From Deltaproteobacteria bacterium (lineage in GTDB: Bacteria > Desulfobacterota > G020345765), in assembly GCA_030616835.1 (NCBI GenBank), contig JAUWWP010000165.1:1-6353 (forward strand): 6,353 bases of DNA, read 5' to 3'. The notes under the pieces were generated by a model. It ran no database searches and was not told where the DNA came from. It saw only the letters and a list, made by a program, of their open reading frames with translations. This document shows, in pieces, positions 1 through 5,328 of this stretch (positions are counted from its first letter, which is position 1; every line of letters starts with the position of its first letter). Both the position numbers and the translations under genes were made by a program.

Positions 1-95
1 ACCGTCCGCAGATGTTTTAATTCACTGCCTTTCAGAACTGCCTGCCCTCCCGCAATTTGTTCTGGATTAACGAAGAAACGGGGTTTAAGAACCAT
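1..95 (-). CDS. rsmE: 16S rRNA (uracil-1498-N3)-methyltransferase RsmE, N-terminal fragment
   Basis: This is the start of a minus-strand gene running off the left edge; only about 31 codons are visible. The peptide begins MVLKPRFFVNPEQIAGG and continues QAVLKGSELKHLRTV. This matches the usual opening of RsmE: a 'PRFFV' strand, then a glycine-rich turn and an 'HHLxxVLR'-like segment, here KHLRTV, in the N-terminal PUA-like RNA-binding domain. The family methylates N3 of U1498 in 16S rRNA using S-adenosylmethionine, through a C-terminal SPOUT domain that lies outside the window. The ATG is well supported: GGGAG sits about 7 nt upstream, and an in-frame TAG lies four codons before the ATG, so no longer start exists. 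The gene is divergent from the nitroreductase gene at 232. The call rests on a short stretch, but the pattern is characteristic. Confidence 0.8.
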   Translation of the reverse strand, partial: MVLKPRFFVNPEQIAGGQAVLKGSELKHLRT

Positions 96-108
96 ATTTG
101 CTCCCTAT

Positions 109-210
109 CACGCTATTATAAAGATACAACATTATGAAGAGCTAATCAAATCCGGCTTGACAGTTGAAGAATTAATTTATACCTTAGGTAAAGGTAAGAT
201 TTTTTGCTAA
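109..210 (+). other. possible 3' remnant of a protein-coding gene, no start codon
   Basis: The plus-strand frame ending at TAA 208-210 is open back to the window edge. Its first third is antisense to rsmE and is surely not coding. The last 30 codons do look protein-like: after IKIQHYEELIKSG comes LTVEELIYTLGKGKIFC, with a regular amphipathic pattern and a plausible end. There is no in-frame ATG in the non-overlapping part, and I see no ribosome-binding site, so it is not an intact gene. It could be the tail of a gene whose front was lost when rsmE became its neighbour, or a chance open frame. I do not recognise the family. Confidence 0.2.
115..120 (-). promoter_or_regulatory. possible -10 element for rsmE
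   Basis: Read on the minus strand, this hexamer is a perfect TATAAT, 19 nt upstream of the rsmE ATG. I see no convincing -35 box at a spacing of 16-18 bp, where the sequence reads AGCTCT or similar, and no TGn extension. Use of this box would give a very short leader of roughly a dozen bases. It may be a real rsmE promoter or chance in AT-rich DNA. Confidence 0.3.
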
Positions 211-231
211 TCATTTTCCAGGAGGGAAGGG

Positions 232-915
232 ATGTCCAGATTTTTCTCTTTCGTGCTCTTTATGCTGATAATCTTCGGGGGCAGTCAGGGTAACTCTAAG
301 GATGTTATCCGCCTCCTGGCTCCTCTGAGTAAAGGGAAGCTCTCTGTGGAGGAGGCAATCAAGAGGCGACGAACTATCAGGAGCTTCTCCTCCCGAGCCA
401 TTAAATTAGTGGATCTATCCCAGATACTGTGGGCAGCCCAGGGCATAACCGGGGAAGGGGGACTGAAAAGAGCGGCTCCTTCAGCCGGTGCTCTCTATCC
501 CCTCGACCTCTATATCCTATTAGGTGAAAAGGGGGTTGAGGGACTGAAATCCGGCCTTTATCATTACCGTCCTCCCCAGAATTCGCTGGAGAGATTAAAG
601 AATAAGGATTTAAAGGTGAAACTGGCCCAGGCCGCCTTAGGGCAGATGTGGATTGCTGAGGCACCAGTGGTGATAGTTATTACTGCCGAATATAGGAGAG
701 TTACCGGGAAGTACGGGTCGCGGGGGGTAAGATATGCCCATATGGAGGCCGGTCATGTGGGAGAGAACATATTTTTGCAGGCCGTAGCCCTGAATTTGGC
801 TGCCGGGATTGTTGGGGCCTTTGAAAATAGCAAGATCATTGAGCTGATGGGGATACCTACCGATTATGATCCCCTCTTGATAATGCCCGTGGGTTATCAG
901 AAGAAAGGTAATTGA
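232..915 (+). CDS. SagB/ThcOx-type nitroreductase-family protein with N-terminal export signal
   Basis: The 227-residue product carries one nitroreductase-fold domain of the SagB/ThcOx type. These are FMN-dependent oxidoreductases; the named members oxidise azolines in peptide natural products, but many relatives have unknown substrates. Visible landmarks are the FMN phosphate-binding segment KRRRTIRSF (44-52), the SagB signature KRAAPSAGALYPLDLY (79-94), GLYHY (108-112), WIAEAPVVIVI (140-150), and the family's C-terminal RYAHMEAGHVGENIFLQA (167-184) followed by GIP and PVGY near the end. Residues 4-17 are strongly hydrophobic, resembling a signal peptide or membrane anchor, with no lipobox cysteine. 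An AGGAGGG ribosome-binding site at 220-226 sets the ATG. No SagC/SagD-like cyclodehydratase or precursor peptide gene lies next to it, so a bacteriocin role is not supported here. Family is secure; substrate unknown. Confidence 0.85.
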   Translation: MSRFFSFVLFMLIIFGGSQGNSKDVIRLLAPLSKGKLSVEEAIKRRRTIRSFSSRAIKLVDLSQILWAAQGITGEGGLKRAAPSAGALYPLDLYILLGEKGVEGLKSGLYHYRPPQNSLERLKNKDLKVKLAQAALGQMWIAEAPVVIVITAEYRRVTGKYGSRGVRYAHMEAGHVGENIFLQAVALNLAAGIVGAFENSKIIELMGIPTDYDPLLIMPVGYQKKGN

Positions 916-916
916 G

Positions 917-962
917 ATATCAACAATTTCTGTGGAAAAGCTGTGGATAACTCTGTTGATAA
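917..962 (+). promoter_or_regulatory. cluster of DnaA-box-like 9-mers
   Basis: Three 9-mers lie in the same orientation with starts 11 and 12 bp apart: TGTGGAAAA (931-939), TGTGGATAA (942-950) and TGTTGATAA (954-962). Read on the minus strand they are TTTTCCACA, TTATCCACA and TTATCAACA. The first two fit the DnaA-box consensus TTWTNCACA; the third differs at one base. A fourth, inverted 9-mer, ATATCAACA (917-925), is one base from TTATCAACA, and its last eight bases form an exact inverted repeat with TGTTGATA at 954-961. Spacing near one helical turn suggests cooperative binding on one DNA face. Whether this is an origin, a DnaA-titration site or a regulatory site cannot be told from this window. 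No dnaA or dnaN gene is present. Confidence 0.45.
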
Positions 963-1052
963 AGGAAAGAGCGGGCTTGAGGATTCATATCTTTGAGGAG
1001 ATTGCCTATTTTTTAAGCAGGCAAAACCTACCCAATTCTGGTTAGCTAAGCC

Positions 1053-1913
1053 GTGACAAAAAATAGCCTTAAACTGTGGGCTGCTTCCACCCTCTTAATT
1101 ATTTTTATCGGGGGAAGTGTATTACTTTTATCCAGGCTTATCCATAGGTGGACACCCCATCCTCCTAAGCCTTTGAGCACTCAATCTCCGGGCGCCAGAC
1201 CTTCAAGAACTGGGGCAGAGCGGGGAGCCCGGCCAGAGCTAATCACTTCTCAGAATCCTCAAGTAGCAATCGTGGTGGATGACCTGGGAGAGAGTGAACA
1301 GGATGTTCAGTGGCTATTGGATATCAATGTCTCCCTTACTTTCGCCATACTTCCCCAACGCCCCTTCTCCCTCTCAATTAACCAGAAGCTCCATTCCTTA
1401 GGGAGAGAGATAATCCTCCACCTTCCTCTGGAGCCAAAGGATAAAGATGTCAGTTTGGGGAAAGGGATGCTTCTCCTATCCATGCCCCGGGAGGAGCTGT
1501 TAAGCCGACTCCGGGAGAACCTGGACAGTGTTCCTCATCTGACAGGCGTTAATAACCATATGGGCTCGGAATTTACTGCTAATGAGGAAGGGATGAGATT
1601 AGTTCTGGGGGAGCTTAAAGAAAGGGGCCTTTTCTTTCTGGATAACCGAACAACCGTAGAGACAGTCGGATTGAAAGTAGCCCGGGAACTTGGGGTAAGG
1701 GCAGAGGAGCGAAGCGTTTTTTTAGATAATGAAGAGGATCCGGAATACATATCCTCCCAATTGGACAAGCTTGTCCGAATGGCCCGAGAGAAAGGTTCGG
1801 CTATCGGGGTCTGTCATCCCACCTCGACAACCATCCGGGTCTTAAGAGAGAAGCTCCCGGAATTTAGGACTCAAGGGGTTGATTTCGTTCCGGTTTCGAC
1901 CCTGGTGAGGTAA
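1053..1913 (+). CDS. divergent polysaccharide deacetylase family protein (YibQ/DUF610), membrane-anchored
   Basis: The 286-residue protein has a short N-terminus, one transmembrane helix (about 8-28), a proline- and arginine-rich linker (32-68), and a divergent polysaccharide deacetylase domain (70-284, Pfam PF04748 by recognition). Conserved positions are AIVVDDLG with D76-D77, ILHLPLEP (121-128, H123), NNHMGS (167-172, H169), LDNRT (196-200), VFLDN (222-226) and IGVCHP (251-256, H255). These make up the usual metal and acid-base constellation of the NodB-like barrel. The domain should face the periplasm, where it may act on envelope glycans; the substrate is not established for this family. 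The start is GTG. An in-frame TAA four nucleotides upstream excludes a longer form, and the Shine-Dalgarno site is poor, which suggests weak translation. It stands alone, 137 bp after the nitroreductase gene. Confidence 0.88.
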   Translation: MTKNSLKLWAASTLLIIFIGGSVLLLSRLIHRWTPHPPKPLSTQSPGARPSRTGAERGARPELITSQNPQVAIVVDDLGESEQDVQWLLDINVSLTFAILPQRPFSLSINQKLHSLGREIILHLPLEPKDKDVSLGKGMLLLSMPREELLSRLRENLDSVPHLTGVNNHMGSEFTANEEGMRLVLGELKERGLFFLDNRTTVETVGLKVARELGVRAEERSVFLDNEEDPEYISSQLDKLVRMAREKGSAIGVCHPTSTTIRVLREKLPEFRTQGVDFVPVSTLVR

Positions 1914-1919
1914 AGAAAT

Positions 1920-1947
1920 TGCAAAGTGCAAAGTGAAAATTGCAAAA
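1920..1947 (+). repeat. four tandem 7-bp units of TGCAAAG type
   Basis: Just after the deacetylase stop codon come four consecutive heptamers: TGCAAAG, TGCAAAG, TGAAAAT and TGCAAAA. The first two are identical and the others differ by two bases and one base. The block runs straight into the 28-bp palindrome at 1949. Similar 'GCAAAGTGCAAAGTGAAAATTGC' strings are, in my experience, dispersed intergenic repeats in several uncultured bacterial lineages. That is recollection rather than a search result. Confidence 0.6.
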
Positions 1948-1948
1948 T

Positions 1949-1976
1949 GTAGGGGCAATTCATGAATTGCCCCTAC
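1949..1976. repeat. perfect 28-bp palindrome with no spacer
   Basis: The half-site GTAGGGGCAATTCA is followed at once by its exact reverse complement ending CCCCTAC, so all 14 base pairs match. The bases outside (T1948 and T1977) do not pair, so the palindrome ends sharply. As RNA it would form a strong hairpin and could help end transcription of the deacetylase gene, but no T-run follows (it reads TTGAATGATTTTTG). The sharp ends and GGGGC/GCCCC arms resemble dispersed palindromic repeat elements found in many bacterial genomes. A shorter copy of the arm, AGGGGCAA, recurs at 2001-2008. Confidence 0.75.
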
Positions 1977-2015
1977 TTGAATGATTTTTGGGGAAACTCC
2001 AGGGGCAAATAAAGG

Positions 2016-2045
2016 TTGACAGGAGGGTATTTTTTAGAGGATAAT
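2016..2045 (+). promoter_or_regulatory. sigma70-type promoter for the small membrane protein gene
   Basis: A perfect TTGACA -35 box (2016-2021) is followed after 18 bp by GATAAT (2040-2045), which matches TATAAT at five of six positions. Transcription would start near 2052, giving a leader of about 20 nt that holds the strong ribosome-binding site AAGGAGGTGA just before the ATG at 2071. It lies downstream of the palindrome and so would transcribe the small gene independently of the deacetylase gene. Confidence 0.6.
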
Positions 2046-2070
2046 CCTAAATATCAAGGAGGTGAGGCGA

Positions 2071-2331
2071 ATGAAATGGAAGGCAGTACCCCTGGGGCTT
2101 ACTTTGGGAATTATCTGGGGAGCGACGGTATTTTTAGCTACCATCTGGATTAAGCTTAAAGGAGGAGGTAGTACTCTGATTGTACTAAATCAATTTTACC
2201 TCGGTTACTCAATAAGCTACTTCCCGGGTAGTATTATCGGCCTGATCTGGGGATTTATCGACGGTTTTATTGGTGGGATACTGATCGCCGCCTTATATAA
2301 TTTTTTCTCTAAGGCGGAGAGCCCTCAATAA
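2071..2331 (+). CDS. small two-helix membrane protein of unknown function
   Basis: The 86-residue product is almost all membrane. Helix 1 spans about 6-28 (LGLTLGIIWGATVFLATIWI). A short loop with GGG and the aromatic stretch QFYLGYSISYFPGS follows, then helix 2 at about 54-78, containing GLIWGFIDGFIGG with an embedded aspartate, and a short polar tail. I chose ATG 2071 over the in-frame GTG at 2062 because the AAGGAGG ribosome-binding site (2056-2062) overlaps that GTG but is ideally placed for the ATG. Proteins of this layout, with IIWG, YxGYS and GFxDGFIGG motifs, recur singly in many bacteria and are sometimes labelled 'bacteriophage holin'. I see no lysin or phage gene nearby, so that label should not be taken as function. 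It has its own promoter and ends convergently with frr. Confidence 0.75.
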   Translation: MKWKAVPLGLTLGIIWGATVFLATIWIKLKGGGSTLIVLNQFYLGYSISYFPGSIIGLIWGFIDGFIGGILIAALYNFFSKAESPQ

Positions 2332-2332
2332 A

Positions 2333-2376
2333 CCCAGTAAGAAACTGACTCCATAAGAGCCAAAAGTCTTACTGGG
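2333..2376. terminator. 10-bp inverted repeat between convergent genes, possible bidirectional terminator
   Basis: CCCAGTAAGA (2333-2342) and its exact reverse complement TCTTACTGGG (2367-2376) flank a 24-nt loop, beginning one base after the small gene's stop codon. It sits in the 142-bp gap between two converging genes, where a terminator is expected. The loop is long and no T-run follows on either strand, so it is not a canonical intrinsic terminator. The rest of the gap (2377-2473) shows no gene, tRNA or clear RNA element. Confidence 0.35.
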
Positions 2377-2473
2377 ATCATATAGTATCTTTACTCGCCG
2401 GAAGCGGATTTCTAACGGGGTAAAGCTCTTTTGTGGCAGGCATTATTTGCAGGAAGAACTGCGGATTGGGCAG

Positions 2474-3031
2474 TCAGACCTCCATAATTTCTTCCTCTTT
2501 TCTGCTCAGGATCTCGTCTACTGTTTCGATGTATTCATCTGTAATTTTCTGAACCTTATTTTGATTAGTATGGAACTCATCCTCAGAGAGCTCCTTCTTC
2601 TTCTCCATCTCTTTCAGTCCCTCATTGGCCTCCCTTCGGGAGTTTCTGAGCGAGACTCTTGTTTCCTCAGCAATTTTCCGGATTACCTTCACCAGCTCTT
2701 TTCTCCTTTCCTCGGTCAGAGGGGGAATAGGTATGCGGATGATCTTGCCATCATTAACCGGGGTAAGGCCTATTTCTGCCTTAAGGATAGCTTTCTCGAT
2801 TTCACCCAGGGATTTTGGATCCCAGGGCTGAATAGTGATTAACTTGCTTTCGGGAACTGAAATGGTGGCCGCTTGATTCAGAGGAACTATTGTTTCATAA
2901 TACTCAACCCTGATTCCGTCCAGAAGGGAAAGGGAAGCCCTGCCAGTTCTTATCTTACCTAAACTGGTATGGAGGGCTTCGATTGCCCTATCCATACTTA
3001 TCTTCATTTCCTTGAGTATATCTTCGATCAT
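2474..3031 (-). CDS. frr: ribosome recycling factor
   Basis: The 185-residue protein is the full family length and matches RRF throughout. After termination RRF acts with EF-G to split the 70S ribosome from mRNA and deacylated tRNA in the cytoplasm. Visible motifs are the domain I IRTGRAS (27-33) and LLDGIRVEYYE (36-46), then domain II with ISVPE (57-61) and ITIQPWDP (65-72). Next come LTPVNDGKIIRIPIPPLTEERR (89-110) and the hallmark RNSRREAN (129-136), whose R129, R132 and R133 lie in the basic face that binds the ribosome. The C-terminal helix is charged. It is the last gene of the rpsB operon: its ATG overlaps the pyrH stop as ATGA, with GAGG upstream inside pyrH, so translation is probably coupled. 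Confidence 0.97.
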   Translation of the reverse strand: MIEDILKEMKISMDRAIEALHTSLGKIRTGRASLSLLDGIRVEYYETIVPLNQAATISVPESKLITIQPWDPKSLGEIEKAILKAEIGLTPVNDGKIIRIPIPPLTEERRKELVKVIRKIAEETRVSLRNSRREANEGLKEMEKKKELSEDEFHTNQNKVQKITDEYIETVDEILSRKEEEIMEV

Positions 3032-3750
3032 TTCTTATCCTCAACAATTGTTCCGATCTTCTCCCCCATAACCACCTTTTTAACATTTCCTTTGGTCATA
3101 ATGTTGAAGACGATTATGGGAAGATTATTATCCCGGCATAAGGAGATAGCAGTGGCATCCATAACCTTGAGGTTCTTGCTGAGGACATCGAGATAGCTAA
3201 GCCGGTCGAATCTCCGGGCTCCCTTAGTCTTCAAGGGATCCGAGTCATAGACCCCATCAACCTTGGTGGCCTTTAAGATGACCTCAGCCTGGATTTCCAT
3301 TGCCCGCAGGGAGGCAGCAGTATCAGTGGTGAAGTAAGGGTTGCCCGTTCCTCCGGCGAAGATTACTACCCGCCCTTTCTTCAGATGATTGACAGCACGC
3401 TGTCCCATGCAGGGCTCTGCCAGTTTTCCCGCCTCAATGGCTGACTGCAACCGGCAGCGAAGGCCATGGTTGTCCAGGGCATCCTGGAGGGCCAGGCCAT
3501 TGATGAGGGTAGCCAGCATCCCGATATAGTCAGCCGAAGTTCTTTCCATTCCCTGGGCGCTAACTGCAGTTGCCCGAAAGATATTGCCTCCCCCGATAAC
3601 GATGGCCACCTCTACCCCCAGGTCGCGAATCTCCTTTATCTGCTTGGCGATGTTCATCGTTGCCTTTCGGTCAATTCCATACCCCCCCTTCCCAGCCAAA
3701 GCCTCTCCACTGAGCTTCAGCAGCACTCGTTTAAACTTAGGTTTTCTCAT
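3028..3750 (-). CDS. pyrH: uridylate (UMP) kinase
   Basis: The 240-residue enzyme has the usual length of bacterial UMP kinase of the amino-acid-kinase fold. It phosphorylates UMP to UDP with ATP in pyrimidine nucleotide synthesis. Motifs in order are LLKLSGEAL (10-18), VIGGGNIFR (51-59), ADYIGMLATLINGLALQDAL (73-92), the phosphate-contacting AGGTGNPYFTTDTAA (132-146), LKATKVDGVYDSDP (159-172), and the C-terminal MDATAISLCRDNNLPIIVFN (197-216). Residues 60-61 after GGGNIFR are AT rather than the common glycine, a minor deviation. Its ATG lies 14 bp inside the end of tsf in another frame, and I see no clear Shine-Dalgarno site (CCCCCAAAGCTA precedes it). Expression probably depends on re-initiation by ribosomes finishing tsf. 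Confidence 0.97.
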   Translation of the reverse strand: MRKPKFKRVLLKLSGEALAGKGGYGIDRKATMNIAKQIKEIRDLGVEVAIVIGGGNIFRATAVSAQGMERTSADYIGMLATLINGLALQDALDNHGLRCRLQSAIEAGKLAEPCMGQRAVNHLKKGRVVIFAGGTGNPYFTTDTAASLRAMEIQAEVILKATKVDGVYDSDPLKTKGARRFDRLSYLDVLSKNLKVMDATAISLCRDNNLPIIVFNIMTKGNVKKVVMGEKIGTIVEDKK

Positions 3751-4360
3751 TAGCTTTGGGGGTTAATTTCTCGCCTAATTGGTAGCGGACGAAGCGCCGG
3801 AGAGTAATATTTTCTTTTAGCTTGGCGATCATTTCATTTATCAGTTGGCCAATAGTCAGATCGGTATTCTTAATGAAAAGCTGATCCATCAGGCAAACCT
3901 CGGAGTAAAACTTTTCTATCTTCCCCTCAACGATCTTCTTCACTATATTCTCCGGTTTGCCCTTCCCCTTAGGTTCGGCTCGATAGATTTCCTTCTCCTT
4001 CTTTAGAACTTTCGGGGGGATATCCTCCTTTTTTAAATAGAGAGGATTAGATGCGGCAATATGCATGGCAATATCGTGAGAGAAGACCTGAAATTCCGGA
4101 GTCTTGGCAACAAAGTCAGTCTCACAGTTAATCTCTACCAGAACCCCTATTTTCCCACCGAAATGGACATAGGATTCCACCAGCCCTTCGGAGGTAACCT
4201 TCTTTGCTCTCTTGGCTATAGTTGCCAAGCCCTTCTTGTGTAGATAGATCGTTGCCTTTTCCAGGTCACCCTTACTTTCAAGAAGGGCACTCTTGCAATC
4301 CATTACCCCGGCACCAGTCTTGGCCCGCAGTTCCTTTATCATTGATATCTTAATCTCCAC
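3737..4360 (-). CDS. tsf: elongation factor Ts (short form)
   Basis: EF-Ts is the nucleotide-exchange factor that releases GDP from EF-Tu. The N-terminal UBA-like domain reads MIKELRAKTGAGVMDCKSAL (7-26), and the hallmark TDFVA (81-85) contacts the EF-Tu nucleotide site. The C-terminal part has KIEKFYSEVCLMDQLFIK (147-164) and ITLRRFVRYQLGE (185-197). At about 207 residues it belongs to the common short class, lacking part of the dimerisation module of the E. coli protein (about 283 residues). Two GTG starts are possible. GTG at 4360 has AAGGAG with an 8-nt spacer and gives the usual start MEIKIS. GTG at 4369 would add three residues (MKQ) and has a weaker AGGA. I prefer 4360. It lies 19 bp after rpsB and overlaps pyrH by 14 bp. 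Confidence 0.96.
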   Translation of the reverse strand: MEIKISMIKELRAKTGAGVMDCKSALLESKGDLEKATIYLHKKGLATIAKRAKKVTSEGLVESYVHFGGKIGVLVEINCETDFVAKTPEFQVFSHDIAMHIAASNPLYLKKEDIPPKVLKKEKEIYRAEPKGKGKPENIVKKIVEGKIEKFYSEVCLMDQLFIKNTDLTIGQLINEMIAKLKENITLRRFVRYQLGEKLTPKANEKT

Positions 4361-4379
4361 TTGTTTCACTCCTTAATCC

Positions 4380-5177
4380 TTATTTCCTTCGAATCTTAAC
4401 TGTCTCCTTAACTTCGGGAGCCTTTACTTTGGCAGCACTCTTAGCTTCCTTTTTTTCAGCCTCTTTATCTGGATCGGCCTGGAGTATTTTCTCCCGTAGC
4501 TTGATCCCTTCTTGGCAGGCATCTGATATCCGAGAAGCAAGGAGCCGAATGGACCTGATTGCATCATCGTTGCCAGGAATGAGGTAATCAATACCTTCGG
4601 GATCGCAATTAGTATCAACAATACCAATGATAGGAATGGCAAGCTTTTGAGCCTCCTTGACCGCGATTTTCTCCTTCTTAGTATCCACGATGAAGAGCGC
4701 TGATGGTAGCCTCTTCATCTCTTTTACCCCCCCCAGTGATCTTTCCAGTTTTCGTTTCTCCCGATTAAGGGAGATGACCTCTTTCTTGGTAAGGGCCTGG
4801 AAAGTTCCATCAGTTTCCATCTTCTCGATTTCCTTCAATCTATCCAGGTTTTTTTTAATCGTTTGAAAGTTGGTCAGCATCCCGCCCATCCAGCGATTAG
4901 TAACATAAAACATCCCGCATTTCTCAGCTTCTTCCCTGATCGGGTCCTGCGCCTGACGCTTCGTTCCCACAAACAGCACCTTGCCTCCACTGCCCACGGC
5001 CTCGGCCAGAAATTTGCACGCATCTTTGAATAGCTTAGCTGTTTTCTGAAGGTCAATGATGTAGACTCCACTCCTCGCTCCGTAGATATAGGGCTTCATC
5101 TTGGGATTCCACTGCTTTGTCTGATGTCCAAAATGCACCCCCGCTTCAAGCAATTCTTTCATAGTAATACTCGCCAT
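4380..5177 (-). CDS. rpsB: 30S ribosomal protein S2
   Basis: The 265-residue protein is a complete S2, a component of the small-subunit body that binds late in assembly and bridges S1 to the ribosome. It opens with MKELLEAGVHFGHQTKQWNP (6-25), continues through MKPYIYGARSGVYIIDLQKT (27-46) and VLFVGTKRQAQ (67-77), then WMGGMLTNFQTI (95-106). It also carries the second S2 signature, PSALFIVDTKKE (158-169) and IPIIGIVDTNCDPEGIDY (181-198). Residues from about 232 on form a lysine- and glutamate-rich tail ending in IRRK that is not part of the globular fold; such tails vary between lineages. The ATG has AAAGGAT about 6 nt upstream. It is the first gene of the rpsB-tsf-pyrH-frr operon, behind its own promoter and leader. 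Confidence 0.97.
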   Translation of the reverse strand: MASITMKELLEAGVHFGHQTKQWNPKMKPYIYGARSGVYIIDLQKTAKLFKDACKFLAEAVGSGGKVLFVGTKRQAQDPIREEAEKCGMFYVTNRWMGGMLTNFQTIKKNLDRLKEIEKMETDGTFQALTKKEVISLNREKRKLERSLGGVKEMKRLPSALFIVDTKKEKIAVKEAQKLAIPIIGIVDTNCDPEGIDYLIPGNDDAIRSIRLLASRISDACQEGIKLREKILQADPDKEAEKKEAKSAAKVKAPEVKETVKIRRK

Positions 5178-5322
5178 TTAAATCCTTTCTGTTGTGGTTG
5201 TTCTTTCTTGCTTAGACATTGCTTTTATTAGACATTCAACAGCATGCCATTATTTCCGTTGGTTATTTAGAGTCTTCATATCATATAACTGGCTAATTTG
5301 CAAGCAGAAAATTGAATTCAAA
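5178..5322 (-). promoter_or_regulatory. rpsB 5' untranslated leader, possible S2 autoregulatory region
   Basis: About 145 nt separate the predicted transcription start from the rpsB ATG, and I see no credible small gene in them. On the transcript, CAACGG and CUGUUG (plus-strand 5256-5261 and 5237-5242) can form a 6-bp stem including one G-U, with a 13-nt loop. Further downstream the 9-mer AATGTCTAA occurs twice, with starts 16 nt apart (plus-strand 5228-5236 and 5212-5220). A 10-bp palindrome TTGAATTCAA (5312-5321) lies right at the expected start site. In E. coli the rpsB leader mediates repression by S2; a like role here is inference from position and length, since the structure is modest. 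Confidence 0.4.
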
Positions 5323-5328
5323 TCATAT

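Noticed and set aside
157..183. TTGACA (157-162) followed by TATACC (178-183) as a promoter for the nitroreductase gene
   Set aside because: The -35 is perfect, but the spacing is only 15 bp and the -10 matches at four of six positions; at 17 bp the hexamer is TACCTT. It is possible, but too weak to list as a feature.
401..664. Minus-strand frame of 87 codons inside the nitroreductase gene
   Set aside because: It is a shadow of the conserved SagB-type reading frame with no family features.
232..915. Part of a thiazole/oxazole-modified peptide (streptolysin S-like) cluster because of the SagB domain
   Set aside because: No SagC/SagD-like cyclodehydratase, precursor peptide or transporter gene is adjacent; the neighbours are rsmE and a deacetylase.
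1002..1024. TTGCCT / AGGCAA hairpin between the nitroreductase and deacetylase genes
   Set aside because: The stem is only 6 bp with an 11-nt loop, the T-run lies in the loop rather than after the stem, and chance is a sufficient explanation.
1920..1976. CRISPR-like repeat array
   Set aside because: The heptamers are contiguous with no spacers, and the palindrome occurs once in full; there are no cas genes.
2071..2331. Prophage holin
   Set aside because: No lysin, tail, integrase or other phage gene is present, and the gene stands alone between chromosomal housekeeping genes.
2447..2842. Plus-strand open frame of about 131 codons opposite frr
   Set aside because: It lies antisense to a full-length, clearly conserved RRF, starts at TTG without a ribosome-binding site, and its peptide is leucine- and phenylalanine-rich as expected for the complement of a charged helical protein.
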